Part shown: one piece after another, positions 37,287 through 48,831 of the stretch | Layout: the number at the start of each line of letters is the position of its first letter | Position numbering within the stretch: position 1 is the first letter of the stretch | NCBI RefSeq assembly: GCF_001583435.1 | Contig: NZ_CP013251.1 | Span: forward strand, 121,001 to 185,000 | Length of the DNA: 64,000 nucleotides | Direction of reading: 5' to 3' | DNA from: Endozoicomonas montiporae CL-33 | Lineage (GTDB): Bacteria; Pseudomonadota; Gammaproteobacteria; Pseudomonadales; Endozoicomonadaceae | Made by a program: the position numbers and the translations under genes | The notes under the pieces: generated by a model | Databases searched by the model: none | Told to the model about the DNA's origin: nothing | Seen by the model: the letters and a program-made list of their open reading frames with translations, nothing else

Positions 37287-39395
37287 ATGAAGAAGTCTCT
37301 GCTGGCTGTAAGTATCAGCGTATTGCTGGCCAGTTGTGTTTCAACACCGGAACAGTCAGCACCCGGAAATACACCATCAAACGGACAGGTTAAAGACTGG
37401 GTGGAAGTGGCGGGTGCTTTGGGAGAGCAGGAAAGCCGGTTAGCCTGTAACAATGAGTCAGGTTCAAAAGCCCACTCGGCGTTTTGTGATCTGCGCATTT
37501 TCCATATTATGACCGAAGCGTTTATCGACGGTGATGCTGATAAAGGCTTTGGCGATGGTTATGGTACCAGTCACCATCGCGGTGATCTGGCGGGGGTTAC
37601 CCAGTCGCTGGATTACATCAAGGCATCTGGTTTCAATGCCATCTGGCTGACGCCGATTTTCCATAGTGTCCCCATGGATGGTCAGGATGTCTGGGCGGAT
37701 AAACTGGATGCAACGGGTTATTACGCCAGTCATTTCTTTGAGATTGATCCCCGTTTTGGTTCTATGGACGACGTTCGTCATCTGGTTGAAGAGGCTCATG
37801 CCAGAGGATTGTACGTTTTCTTTGATGGTGTTTTCGGGCATTTCAAAAACAATGCCAGCGACTACCCTTCTCCTTCCGGACACAAACTCTCAAAAGGTGG
37901 AGAGCCACAAACCAGTATCGGTCGTCAGGCCATCTACCCACAGGATCTGGATTTCTTTAAAGAAGTGGCAACCTATTGGATTAAAGAGCTGAAGATCGAT
38001 GGCTGGCGACTGGATCAGGCCTATCAGGTGCCAGTAGAATTCTGGCCTGAACTGCGAGCTGCGGTTGAAGAGGCTTCCCGGTCAGTGACCTATGAAAATA
38101 ACGAAGGCGAAATGGTTCATCCGTTAGGCTATATGGTGGCGGAGATCTGGAATGATGCCGGTTATATTACTGAAACCGGCTATGGCACCGATGAAACGCC
38201 TGCTCTTTATTCAGCCTTTGATTTTCCGGTGAGAACCGCTGTCGTGCAAACCTTTGGCAGCGACAAGGAAGGTAACCATGGTCGTCCCGCGACCCATCTG
38301 GCCAATGCCATGGAGATGTCGGTTAACTATCCGGATCACGCCATGCCAAACCTGATGCTCAGTACCCACGATGTTCCCCGATTTGGCAATTTGCTGAAAC
38401 GTGCGCAGCTTACAGATTACGGCTCTGAAGAATACTGGGCTCGTCATCGGGCGGCCATGAGCTTTATGGCTGCGTATTCAGGCCCACTGACGCTACTGTA
38501 TAACGAAGAAACGGGGGCTCGTACGGAAGGGTTTATTCAGCCTGTTGATGACGACATTTGTGCCATGAAAGGTTTGTGTGATGATCATGTAGGGCGGATT
38601 TCAGGGCGTAATGATGCCTCGGAACTCTCTGAAGACGAAGCGGCTTTGCGACATTACTTTAATCAGTTAATGCAACTTCGTAATGACTACCCTGCATTAT
38701 CCAGAGGTGCCAGAACCCATATTCACTCCGATGACCGGATTTATATGGATCGCAAGGATCTGGACGACAGCCATCTTCTATATATTGTGAATGCCAGTGC
38801 TGATGATGTGCTGTTGAGAGTGAATGGTTCTGCGATTGGCAGCAGCGGCTCTCTGGTGGATCTGATGCATGATACAGAGGTGGTTGATGAACAGGGCATT
38901 TATACCATTCGGCTGAAAGGCTTCGAGAGTCGCTTCCTGAATATCGAATCAGCCACCGATATTCAAACCGCTGATGGGCAGGTGTCGATGATAGCCGATG
39001 ATATGGCTCGCTGTGATATGCCCGATGCTCAAGGTAAAGGCCCTCTGGGTAAAGACATGTGGGTTCGGGGAAGCTACCGGGGAGGGAATAATTTTCTTGC
39101 CACGCCGGACAGTCGAAGATTTCGCTATAAGGGAGGCAACCTGTATCAGGTCGTCGTGAACGAGCCACGTTCTACAGCCTTTTCGTTTAAGTTTGCCAGC
39201 GACAACTGGAGTCCGGAGATGGCAGTGAGCCGTTCGGCACCGGTGCAGCTGGGAACCATTCAGGATATGGCTACAGCATCTGGCTATGGCACGGAGTCCA
39301 GTATTGTGATTCCGGAAGCGGGTGAATACGTTTATAGTTTCAGAATTGATCAGGCTGGTCGTGGTGGAAGTCTGTATGTAGGGCGCTGTCAGTAA
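37287..39395 (+). CDS. alpha-amylase family lipoprotein (GH13)
   Basis: The 702-residue protein starts MKKSLLAVSISVLLASCVST: the lipobox LLASC predicts lipidation at cysteine 17. The GH13 barrel has FNAIWLTPIFHS near residue 115, the nucleophile aspartate in DGWRLDQAYQVP near 240, the acid/base glutamate in MVAEIWNDAGY near 285, and the third aspartate in LSTHDVPRFG near 360. The last 250 residues form beta-rich domains. It probably degrades starch or maltodextrin at the cell surface or in the periplasm. It is transcribed alone, ending at a strong hairpin. Confidence 0.93.
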   Translation: MKKSLLAVSISVLLASCVSTPEQSAPGNTPSNGQVKDWVEVAGALGEQESRLACNNESGSKAHSAFCDLRIFHIMTEAFIDGDADKGFGDGYGTSHHRGDLAGVTQSLDYIKASGFNAIWLTPIFHSVPMDGQDVWADKLDATGYYASHFFEIDPRFGSMDDVRHLVEEAHARGLYVFFDGVFGHFKNNASDYPSPSGHKLSKGGEPQTSIGRQAIYPQDLDFFKEVATYWIKELKIDGWRLDQAYQVPVEFWPELRAAVEEASRSVTYENNEGEMVHPLGYMVAEIWNDAGYITETGYGTDETPALYSAFDFPVRTAVVQTFGSDKEGNHGRPATHLANAMEMSVNYPDHAMPNLMLSTHDVPRFGNLLKRAQLTDYGSEEYWARHRAAMSFMAAYSGPLTLLYNEETGARTEGFIQPVDDDICAMKGLCDDHVGRISGRNDASELSEDEAALRHYFNQLMQLRNDYPALSRGARTHIHSDDRIYMDRKDLDDSHLLYIVNASADDVLLRVNGSAIGSSGSLVDLMHDTEVVDEQGIYTIRLKGFESRFLNIESATDIQTADGQVSMIADDMARCDMPDAQGKGPLGKDMWVRGSYRGGNNFLATPDSRRFRYKGGNLYQVVVNEPRSTAFSFKFASDNWSPEMAVSRSAPVQLGTIQDMATASGYGTESSIVIPEAGEYVYSFRIDQAGRGGSLYVGRCQ

Positions 39396-39424
39396 AAAGG
39401 TCAGTGTCGTTAGAGTGCTCACTG

Positions 39425-39457
39425 GAAAGGCTTCCTGTGTCGTACAGGAAGCCTTTC
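39425..39457. terminator. bidirectional terminator between amylase and pyrE
   Basis: A perfect 14-bp stem (GAAAGGCTTCCTGT at 39425-39438 with its complement at 39444-39457), loop GTCGT, lies between two converging genes. Confidence 0.85.
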
Positions 39458-39467
39458 TCCGTCTGGA

Positions 39468-40112
39468 TTACTCTACACCGTACTGCTCACGGTAAGCGCG
39501 AATAGCCGGAGCAAACTGCTTGAACGCTTCTGTGCCTTCTACGTAGGTCAGAAGGTCTTTGAGTTTGATAATACTGACAACCGGAATGCCGAAGTCGCGC
39601 TCCACTTCCTGAATCGCAGACAGTTCACCCTGCCCTTTTTCCTGACGATCCAGTGCTATCATTACAGCGGCAGGACTCGCATCTGATGGCGCAATGATCT
39701 GCATGACTTCACGCACAGCGGTTCCTGCACTGATGACGTCATCGACAATGATCGCACGGCCTTCCAGAGCAGCACCTACAATATTGCCGCCTTCGCCGTG
39801 ATCTTTCACTTCTTTACGGTTGAAGCACCAGGGGACATTACGCCCATGTTGTTCAGACAATGCTACTGCAGTCGCGGTTGCCAGCGGAATGCCTTTATAG
39901 GCGGGTCCAAACAGAATATCGAATTCGATCCCGGAATTAACCAGCGCCTGAGCATAGAACTTACCCAGTTTGCTCATGGCTTCACCGGTATTGAACAGGC
40001 CTGCATTAAAAAAGTAAGGGGATTTTCGACCGGATTTGAGCGTAAACTCACCAAATCGAATGACTTCCTGCTCCAGGGCAAACTCGATAAATTCTCTCTG
40101 GTAATCAAACAT
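39468..40112 (-). CDS. pyrE: orotate phosphoribosyltransferase
   Basis: From the ATG at 40112 ([20 protein letters not shown]) the protein has 214 residues. [11 protein letters not shown] near residue 75 and the PRPP-binding loop [17 protein letters not shown] near 120 identify OPRTase of pyrimidine synthesis. An upstream ATG (40136) adds eight residues and is less likely. It is divergent from the crc homologue, the pyrE-crc arrangement known in pseudomonads. Confidence 0.97.
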   Translation of the reverse strand: MFDYQREFIEFALEQEVIRFGEFTLKSGRKSPYFFNAGLFNTGEAMSKLGKFYAQALVNSGIEFDILFGPAYKGIPLATATAVALSEQHGRNVPWCFNRKEVKDHGEGGNIVGAALEGRAIIVDDVISAGTAVREVMQIIAPSDASPAAVMIALDRQEKGQGELSAIQEVERDFGIPVVSIIKLKDLLTYVEGTEAFKQFAPAIRAYREQYGVE

Positions 40113-40501
40113 TAGCTTATTCAACCTGTTCCACATTGGTTAATGGCTGCGCATTCTATTCGCCGTAAGCCCTCATGTATAGCACACGGTGCGGCAATTT
40201 ATGATCATCAGTCATGTTCGGAGTGTGCTTGTCAGCCTCTGTGTATGCCTGTCTGGTGAGGAGCCGCATTTATGCGGATAAACAAAGATTTGCCGAACCT
40301 GTATGATTCGTGCGATATAGTTCCCCATTTTTTCCTGATACTGCCTATTTCGATCGGTCGAATTTGACCGGCGGCTGGTTTTGACCAGAGTGCTAAGCCG
40401 TATCAGGCAGGTCTGGCAATGGTGATGACGATACGTCGTTACTGGCCAGACTTTTGCTTTATGTCCGCAGCGTCTCTGACCCGGACAAGGTGTAGTCAAT
40501 A
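40113..40501. other. divergent pyrE-crc intergenic region
   Basis: These 389 bases hold promoters for two divergent genes. I see a small hairpin CCGCATTTATGCGG (40264-40277) and no convincing gene or promoter pair. Confidence 0.4.
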
Positions 40502-41278
40502 ATGAGAGTTATCAGTTTCAATTGCGAAGGCATTAATAACGCGCGAGAAAAAGGCCTGTTTGATTGGCTCAATGAGCAGGATGCCGACGTTATCTGTCTA
40601 CAGGACATCCGTGAGGATGACTATACGTTGGAGCAGGACAAGTTCCAGCTCGATGGTTACTTCTGCTACGCCTATGGTGGCTACCAGAGACCGGATCGGG
40701 GCGGTGTGGCGATTTATACGCGTCAGGCGCCAAAGGCCATTATCAGCGGGTTGGGTTTTCCTGAAGCGGACGAAACCGGACGTTATCTGCAGGCGGATTT
40801 CGACAAAATCAGCATTGCCAGCATCTATGTTCCGGAAGGTCACGACGACGAAAGCCAGAACTTTAAATATCGCTTCCTCGACAACTATTCTCACCATCTG
40901 AACAAGCAGCGCCGCAAGCGTCGCGAGTTTATCATGGCGGGTACCTGGAACATTGCGCATCGTAAGATCGATGTAGCCAACTGGCGTGAACAGGAAGAAA
41001 TGTCCGGTTTCCAACCTGCTGAACGTGGATGGATGGAAGGTCTGCTGGGCGATATGGGCTTTCACGACGCCTATCGTGAAATGGATCGTGAATCTGGCAA
41101 ATACAGTTTCTGGGCAGACGATTCGCTGCGTAATGACAACATGGGTATCCGACTGGACTACCAGATCATCACTGCCGGTATGCGCAGTCGTGTGCTGAAT
41201 GGTGGCATCTATAAAAACCAGACCTTCTCCAAACATGGTCCGGTGATTATCGATTACGACTGGGAGCTGAGTCTCTAA
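40502..41278 (+). CDS. crc: Crc-like catabolite repression protein (exonuclease III fold)
   Basis: The 258-residue protein MRVISFNCEGINNAREKGLF has the EEP/exonuclease III fold and aligns along its length with Pseudomonas Crc: ADVICLQDIRED, LDGYFCYAYGG, GRYLQADFDKISIASI, KQRRKRREFI and a final IIDYDWELSL. At the ExoIII catalytic GDxN position it reads AGTWN, so the aspartate is a threonine, in line with Crc having no nuclease activity. Crc works with Hfq to repress translation of catabolic mRNAs. The pyrE neighbour supports this call. Exonuclease III itself is the weaker alternative. Confidence 0.88.
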   Translation: MRVISFNCEGINNAREKGLFDWLNEQDADVICLQDIREDDYTLEQDKFQLDGYFCYAYGGYQRPDRGGVAIYTRQAPKAIISGLGFPEADETGRYLQADFDKISIASIYVPEGHDDESQNFKYRFLDNYSHHLNKQRRKRREFIMAGTWNIAHRKIDVANWREQEEMSGFQPAERGWMEGLLGDMGFHDAYREMDRESGKYSFWADDSLRNDNMGIRLDYQIITAGMRSRVLNGGIYKNQTFSKHGPVIIDYDWELSL

Positions 41279-41292
41279 GCCGGATTTTATAG

Positions 41293-41323
41293 TTAGCTCT
41301 CACGCCACAGGCGTGGGAGCTAA
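41293..41323. terminator. strong hairpin at the end of crc and the P-loop gene
   Basis: TTAGCTC...CACGCC pairs with GGCGTG...GAGCTAA over 13 of 14 positions, loop ACA. It overlaps the stop codon of the minus-strand gene and lies 15 bases past crc. There is no T-run. Confidence 0.55.
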
Positions 41324-41896
41324 ACCGGTTAACCAGTCCTGCACTTCCCCAACTCTTGCCTCTGGCGTTTCACTTTTGACCGATAACAACCTGCTGTCGG
41401 GTATTTCCAGCTCCTGAATACATCGTTTTATCCACTGGTCTACATCCTGCTGAAAAATAGGGTCAGCGGAACGCATTGTGTCTTTCTCAATGGGAAAGTG
41501 ATTGCTTGGAAGGTAAACATAGCCGTCTATCTGGTCAGAAACTTTCCGGCAAAGATGCAGCAGGTAGGGTGAAACGGTTTTTTTACAGACGGCCATCCAG
41601 TAACGTTGATAAGCCAGCAGCGCAGGAGGCCCCAGGTCAATATAACCATCCGGTGCATACAGGCTGAACCATTGCTGCATAGCGCCCAGTGCTGCTGATG
41701 TCATGGCCGTAATGGTGTTGTCCCTGTTCGGGCTGTCTTCCAGAAGAATATCCCTTGGCCGACTGTAACCCAGACTTTTGGCGGTGCTTCTGTAGTAATC
41801 GGTAAACACTGGCCAGTCATTGCCGGGATGTCGGCGCAACTGGTTGATCAGAGTCGTTTTACCGGTTCCGTGAGAGCCAATCAGTGAAATCAGCAT
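41300..41896 (-). CDS. P-loop NTPase (AAA_28/kinase-like), function unknown
   Basis: The 198-residue protein starts MLISLIGSHGTGKTTLINQL with a Walker A motif at residues 7-14. The rest (DNTITAMTSAALGAMQQWFS, GYIDLGPPALLAYQRYWM, DGYVYLPSNHFPIEKDTMRS) resembles small nucleotide or NadR-type kinases in which DGYVYLP precedes the lid. The substrate is unknown. It stands between the crc gene and REP-like palindromes, convergent with crc. Confidence 0.75.
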   Translation of the reverse strand: MLISLIGSHGTGKTTLINQLRRHPGNDWPVFTDYYRSTAKSLGYSRPRDILLEDSPNRDNTITAMTSAALGAMQQWFSLYAPDGYIDLGPPALLAYQRYWMAVCKKTVSPYLLHLCRKVSDQIDGYVYLPSNHFPIEKDTMRSADPIFQQDVDQWIKRCIQELEIPDSRLLSVKSETPEARVGEVQDWLTGLAPTPVA

Positions 41897-41949
41897 AACG
41901 ATAACAACTTGTACTGTGCTTTTAATGCGAAGCCTTGGGTCTAATTCCC

Positions 41950-42009
41950 CGCAGCTTGCTGCGAACTACTCAAGAGCTAACTTGATACCCCGGAGCTTGC
42001 TCCGGGGTA
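41950..42009. repeat. pair of REP-like palindromes
   Basis: CGCAGC-TT-GCTGCG (41950-41963) and TACCCCGGAGC-TT-GCTCCGGGGTA (41986-42009, perfect 11-bp stem) are two related hairpins 22 bases apart, each with AGC-TT-GCT at the tip. The second is followed by AGTTCATTTTAC and the first by AACTAC. They look like dispersed REP units between the P-loop gene and rph. Confidence 0.75.
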
Positions 42010-42142
42010 GTTCATTTTACAGATACAAGAGTAGTGCGGTTTTGAGACTCTGTTTGGGGAGCTGTTGAATGGGTGCTTAGCGGAGTGGATTCTTTGAACT
42101 TCAGGCAGGTTTGAATAACCAGCCTGAAGTTCAATACTGCAA

Positions 42143-42859
<717 letters not shown>

Positions 42860-43261
42860 GGTATTACCTTTTACCGCCGGAAATGGAAAGGCGAGATTAT
42901 AACCCAGACTGTCAGGAAGGCTAGAAGGCTGTCCGAGAATAGTCTGCCCTTCTGCGGTCAGTCCGGCTGGCTTCTGGCAATGCTCTTAATGATGCCGGAA
43001 GACCGGGCTTGCTGTTTTGAGGTTTGTCATCAACAATTTTCAGCCTGTAAGCCCACTTTTTTATTGATGAGATTGTTTTAATTGTGGATAAACTTCCGGA
43101 TAATCGTACAATCCGTCCCTTTTTCTCATCTGCAAGCCGACTCTGGAAGGCTTCAGGGCATTTTTTTATCGTAAAAGATGGTGATACTCCTTGTTCGGGT
43201 TGGTTCATCTTTTATTTGCTTGGCCTTGTGGTTGAGCACAATAGTTCGAAAAGAGTTATTT
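42860..43261. other. divergent rph-yicC intergenic region
   Basis: These 402 bases hold no convincing gene. A TATAAT -10 box for rph lies at 42896-42901 on the minus strand without a clear -35. A minus-strand frame at 42921-43208 has no family features. Confidence 0.4.
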
Positions 43262-44775
<1,514 letters not shown>

Positions 44776-44793
44776 GCCCTGTTACTCTCAAAT

Positions 44794-44823
44794 CTCCCTG
44801 TATCTATTTGCAGGGAGGTTTTT
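44794..44823 (+). terminator. intrinsic terminator after gmk
   Basis: CTCCCTG (44794-44800) pairs with CAGGGAG (44811-44817), followed by GTTTTT, 18 bases past the gmk stop. Confidence 0.8.
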
Positions 44824-44826
44824 CAA

Positions 44827-46095
44827 TCAATCCTGCTGTTGAACAAGCGACGACATGGCTTTTTTCAAGCATTTCCTTTCCTCAGTCGTGACCTCTTTTT
44901 TTGTAATAACCTCCAGAACGTGATTTTCATCATTATCATGTGCCGTGGCACGCAGACCGTAAAATGCGGTTTTCATACAAAAAAACTCGTTATCATCCGT
45001 TCTGTCGATTAATTGTTGTAATGTTGGTTGAAGTTGTTCGGCAGAAACCGTTACTCGCTCATAAGTAATCTGGCTAGTATTGGCATTACCTTCATAAAAA
45101 AGATGGCCTTCCAGTGATCCGGTTGATCGTTTACCCAGCTTAGGAACAGTGCCTTTGCCGTTATGCATGTCCAGATACCAGCGTTCCCTTTGTTTTGATC
45201 CTGCAAGATAACCAGGCAAATACATATACTGGTATTGATTGAAGTTCTGATCCTGATACCGGTACTCGAACATCATGTTTTCATCGCCTGGTAAAATCAC
45301 GGTCGATCCCAGTGAGATGCCGGGGTGTGAGGCAGTGATAAAAACGCTCGTTTCAGAAGGTTGTGGCACGATAGATAAATACACACCGTAAGTGTAGGTC
45401 GAAGTCTGTGGAAGCAGGTTCAGATATGACTGAATGGCAGCTTCAATCGATTGACCATTGCCTGAAAAAAAGACCTTTGTGTGAACGACCGCGTTAGAGG
45501 GCAGCTTTTTTAGCCACATATAAATAGCTGGAATAGTCGTCGATTGATCTAAAAGACAATTGTCGTTCTGATCAATATGGTGGCATTTTGATAACTGATC
45601 CGTTCTTTTTTCTAAGCGGTGGTATTCAGGAACGTAGTGCAGAGGATGCTGGGCAAGCCCGGCAGTAACAAAGCTGTTTATTGGGTAAATGAGCGACCGT
45701 CTTATTGACCAGTCCGGGTTGTGAGAAGCTGAATAGGGAATGTACTGGGAATCACCATTCATTTGACCTTTAACGCAACCAATGACGGCCTTCCAGCTGT
45801 AGTTGCCTTTTGTCTTGACCAGAATTCGTTCGTTTTCACTCTCTATAATTTCACACACAGGGTTGGAAGGTTTGTCAGGCTTTTTCTGGTGTTTAAGAAT
45901 GAGTGTGTGCTCTTTCACTTCCTCGGTTGTACTGCTGTGACATCTGAGTGAGGTTTCTCCTGTTTCGGTATCTACCTGTTCACAGTAGCTGCTGGTATCC
46001 GCTTCCAAGCCAGCTGTTTTGCCCAGAGGAAATGCATGTACTAAAGGAGTCAACAACGTCAATGCCGAGATAAAGAAATGGTTTTTATATTGCAT
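44827..46095 (-). CDS. secreted protein of unknown function (422 aa)
   Basis: The protein starts MQYKNHFFISALTLLTPLVHA, a signal peptide with cleavage after VHA. The mature part has several cysteines (SSYCEQVDTETGETSLRCHS, PVCEII, KCHHIDQNDNCLLD) that could form disulfides, and beta-rich stretches such as YTYGVYLSIVPQPSETSVFI. No family is recognised and no catalytic motif is visible. It lies between gmk and aminopeptidase P, breaking the usual gmk-rpoZ-spoT order, and faces gmk end to end. Confidence 0.75.
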   Translation of the reverse strand: MQYKNHFFISALTLLTPLVHAFPLGKTAGLEADTSSYCEQVDTETGETSLRCHSSTTEEVKEHTLILKHQKKPDKPSNPVCEIIESENERILVKTKGNYSWKAVIGCVKGQMNGDSQYIPYSASHNPDWSIRRSLIYPINSFVTAGLAQHPLHYVPEYHRLEKRTDQLSKCHHIDQNDNCLLDQSTTIPAIYMWLKKLPSNAVVHTKVFFSGNGQSIEAAIQSYLNLLPQTSTYTYGVYLSIVPQPSETSVFITASHPGISLGSTVILPGDENMMFEYRYQDQNFNQYQYMYLPGYLAGSKQRERWYLDMHNGKGTVPKLGKRSTGSLEGHLFYEGNANTSQITYERVTVSAEQLQPTLQQLIDRTDDNEFFCMKTAFYGLRATAHDNDENHVLEVITKKEVTTEERKCLKKAMSSLVQQQD

Positions 46096-46234
46096 GCTCT
46101 ATCCAACTCTAATTATTTTTGGCTTAAACAAGCGGAGCTTTTCAAGATAGGCGTAAACAGGCGTTGTGCAGAGTTGTTTGGAAGAGTTTTAAGCCTGCCC
46201 GGTTTCCAACAGAGAAAGCCGGGCAGTTTAATGG

Positions 46235-48013
46235 TCAGAACGTTTGTGTTGCTTTGTTTAACCAGTCAAGGTCATCACCACTGAGCAGTGGTGACAGTTC
46301 TTCTCGTACTTTACTGTGATATCCGTTTAACCAGTCAATTTCAGACTGGGTCAGCATCTCCCGAACAATAGGACGCGTATCCATCGGTGCCAGAGTCATG
46401 GGCACCAGTTTGTAGAATTCACCAAACTCGGTGGTGATGTCTTCAGCTACCCGCATAATATTTTCAATGCGAACACCGTGTTTGCCATTGCGGTACATGC
46501 CGGGTTCATTGGTCAGCAGCATGCCCACCTGCAAAGGCTGGTCAATCCATTTAGGGCTGACACTGTGAGGCCCTTCATGAACATTCAGGAAATAACCAAT
46601 GCCGTGACCGGTTCCGTGGTTGTAGTTTTGTCCGGCTTCCCAGACTGGCTGACGAGCCAGCATGTCCAGCTGCATGCCACGGGTGCCTTTCAGGAAGCGG
46701 GCTTTTGCCAGATTGATATGAGCCTTCAGAACCAGCGTGTAGTCCTTCTGTTCTTCTTCAGTCATCGGGCCGCAGGCAAAGGTGCGGGTAATGTCTGTGG
46801 TACCGTCCGGGTATTGTGCGCCGGAATCAACCAGCAGCAGACCTTTTGGCTCCACATTCAGGCTGGACTGCTCATCGGCACGGTAGTGGATGATGGCACC
46901 GTTGGAAGCGTAACCGGCAATCGTCGGGAAACTGGGCCCTTTAAACTCGGGTGCCTGTGCCCGGCTGGACTGTAGAAATTCATCCAGCGATAGCTCGGTG
47001 ACATTGCCGCCGGGAATATTGTTTTCCAGCCAGCGCATAAAGCGCACCATTGCAGCACCATCGCGACGGTGACAATCGCCCATACGCTCAATTTCGACAT
47101 CATTTTTGATGGCTTTCAGCAGCAGGGTCGGGCTGGCACCTTTAATGACTTTCACCGATTCCGGCAGGGCATTCACCAACCATTGGTTAGTGGACGCCGG
47201 GTTCATCAATAAACGGGTATCACTGTCCAGACTGCGAATATCATCAGCAATGGCATCATACGGCAGCAGTTCAATGCCAGATGCTTTCAGTGCCTGCAGT
47301 GCGTCTGCTTCAATGCGGCTGTTATTGACGTAGAGTTTTACCTGAGTGTCGGTCAGGAGGATATAAGACAGAAACACCGGGTTGCATTCAATGTCACTGG
47401 CACGAAGGTTCAACAGCCAGGCAATATCGTCCAGCATGGTGATCAGCAGGTGGCTGGCACCTTTCTTAGCCATACCCTGACGCACTTCTGCCATTTTTTC
47501 TTCGCGGGTTTTACCGGCAATGCTGTCGTCGTGTAGGAAGACGGAAGTGGCAGGCATGGCCGGGCGGTCCGTCCAGACTGAGTTCAGAAGGTCTTTTTCA
47601 ACCTCAATGGTTATAGCTTTGTCGGTAAAGGCAGCCAGTAATTTTTCTGTCTGATGATGATTCATGACTTTACCGTCGAAGCCAACCACACTGCCTTTGG
47701 ATAATGAGCTTGTCAGCCAGTCCGGAATGGCCGGTACTTCAGGCATGCCATCACGCATCAGCTCTATGCCCGAGTTTTCCAGCTCCTGACTGGCCTGCAG
47801 AAAATAACGACCGTCAGTCCACAGCGCTGCTTTGTCTTTCAGAACGACCACGGTTCCTGCTGATCCGGTAAAACCGGACAGCCATTCCCTGCCTGCCCAG
47901 TGATCGGAGCTGTATTCACTTTCGTGAGGGTCCGAACTGGGGATAATCCAGGCGTCAATATGGCTGGCCTCCATGGCGGCTCTCAGAGCCGAGAGCTTTT
48001 CTGGCGTGCTCAT
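46235..48013 (-). CDS. Xaa-Pro aminopeptidase (M24B family)
   Basis: From MSTPEKLSALRAAMEASHID (ATG at 48013) the protein has 592 residues, the long form with two creatinase-like N-terminal domains before the pita-bread domain, as in XPNPEP1-type enzymes. Metal ligands are visible: LLVDSGAQYPDGTTDITRTF near 410, GTGHGIGYFLNVHEGP near 480, LTNEPGMY and GVRIENIMRV near 525. It removes N-terminal residues before proline. It is a single gene on the minus strand; a MITE copy and the rpoZ promoter region lie upstream. Confidence 0.93.
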   Translation of the reverse strand: MSTPEKLSALRAAMEASHIDAWIIPSSDPHESEYSSDHWAGREWLSGFTGSAGTVVVLKDKAALWTDGRYFLQASQELENSGIELMRDGMPEVPAIPDWLTSSLSKGSVVGFDGKVMNHHQTEKLLAAFTDKAITIEVEKDLLNSVWTDRPAMPATSVFLHDDSIAGKTREEKMAEVRQGMAKKGASHLLITMLDDIAWLLNLRASDIECNPVFLSYILLTDTQVKLYVNNSRIEADALQALKASGIELLPYDAIADDIRSLDSDTRLLMNPASTNQWLVNALPESVKVIKGASPTLLLKAIKNDVEIERMGDCHRRDGAAMVRFMRWLENNIPGGNVTELSLDEFLQSSRAQAPEFKGPSFPTIAGYASNGAIIHYRADEQSSLNVEPKGLLLVDSGAQYPDGTTDITRTFACGPMTEEEQKDYTLVLKAHINLAKARFLKGTRGMQLDMLARQPVWEAGQNYNHGTGHGIGYFLNVHEGPHSVSPKWIDQPLQVGMLLTNEPGMYRNGKHGVRIENIMRVAEDITTEFGEFYKLVPMTLAPMDTRPIVREMLTQSEIDWLNGYHSKVREELSPLLSGDDLDWLNKATQTF

Positions 48014-48202
48014 CATTGCTTATTCACTCCAAATGACATCAGTCTGAATCAATTATCCGGACTATAACCCTTAATTTGCCGGAAATACCATCGGCGGTGC
48101 ATTCTGGAAATGAAACTGCGGTATAATTTGCCTCTGTGGTAAATTAAAGACGTGACGAAAATAGAATGGGCAGGCAGCGTATTTTCGGTGAATTAATGAT
48201 TA

Positions 48203-48361
48203 ATACCAATCCCGCCTTCTAAACATGAATTGCGCAGCCATTCTGAACCGCGGGAGCTGCGTTGGAACTCCTCGCAATAGCTCGCTATTGCTGTCGTTCC
48301 GCCTTGTCCCGCAATCCAGAATGACTTGCTCATGGTCATATTTAGAAGGTGGCATTGATAT
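48203..48361. repeat. MITE-like element, copy 2
   Basis: This 159-bp copy of the element at 14366-14543 has imperfect 26-bp inverted ends (about four mismatches) and the same core (GCGCAGCCATTCTGAA, GGGAGCTGCGTTGGAACTCC, TCGCAATAGCTCGCTATT). The short internal palindrome of copy 1 is absent. It lies about 170 bases upstream of rpoZ and divergent aminopeptidase P. Confidence 0.85.
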
Positions 48362-48529
48362 AACTGGTTGAATCATTTCATTTGAAAGTTCGCTCAGGCT
48401 TGTTTGAAAACAGGTCGTAAAGTAGACTCTAATGTCGGCAAAAATATATCACGTCGTAACTGGCAGCTCGTTCACTCAAGCAGCCATAGCAAAGAAAACC
48501 GTTTATTCTGAATAACGAGAGGTGAATTA

Positions 48530-48781
48530 GTGGCTCGAGTAACCGTAGAAGACTGCCTGGAAAACGTTGATAACCGTTTTGAACTGGTTATGGTTGCTTC
48601 CAAGCGCGCCCGCCAGCTGTCTATTGGTGGCAAGGACCCAAAGCTGGAATGGGAAAATGACAAGCCAACCGTAATGGCCCTGCGCGAAGTTGCTGAAGGT
48701 CTGGTAACTGCAAGCAATGTTGATGAACGTATTGTTGATGAAGACGATGCAGCTATGTTTCTGGCTGGTGTAGAAAGCTAA
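48530..48781 (+). CDS. rpoZ: RNA polymerase omega subunit
   Basis: The 83-residue protein reads [20 protein letters not shown] at the start and is omega, which helps assemble RNA polymerase and carries part of the ppGpp site. It starts with GTG, preceded by GAGAGG seven bases upstream. It is 50 bases upstream of spoT, linking the ppGpp enzyme to the ppGpp-binding subunit. Confidence 0.97.
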   Translation: MARVTVEDCLENVDNRFELVMVASKRARQLSIGGKDPKLEWENDKPTVMALREVAEGLVTASNVDERIVDEDDAAMFLAGVES

Positions 48782-48831
48782 CAGTCGGGAAAGCCTCTGA
48801 TGTCCGGAATGCTGCACAGGAGGAGCGGGCT

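Noticed and set aside
42921-43208. 95-residue minus-strand frame between rph and yicC
   Set aside because: No family signals and no ribosome-binding site; it lies in the promoter region of two divergent genes.
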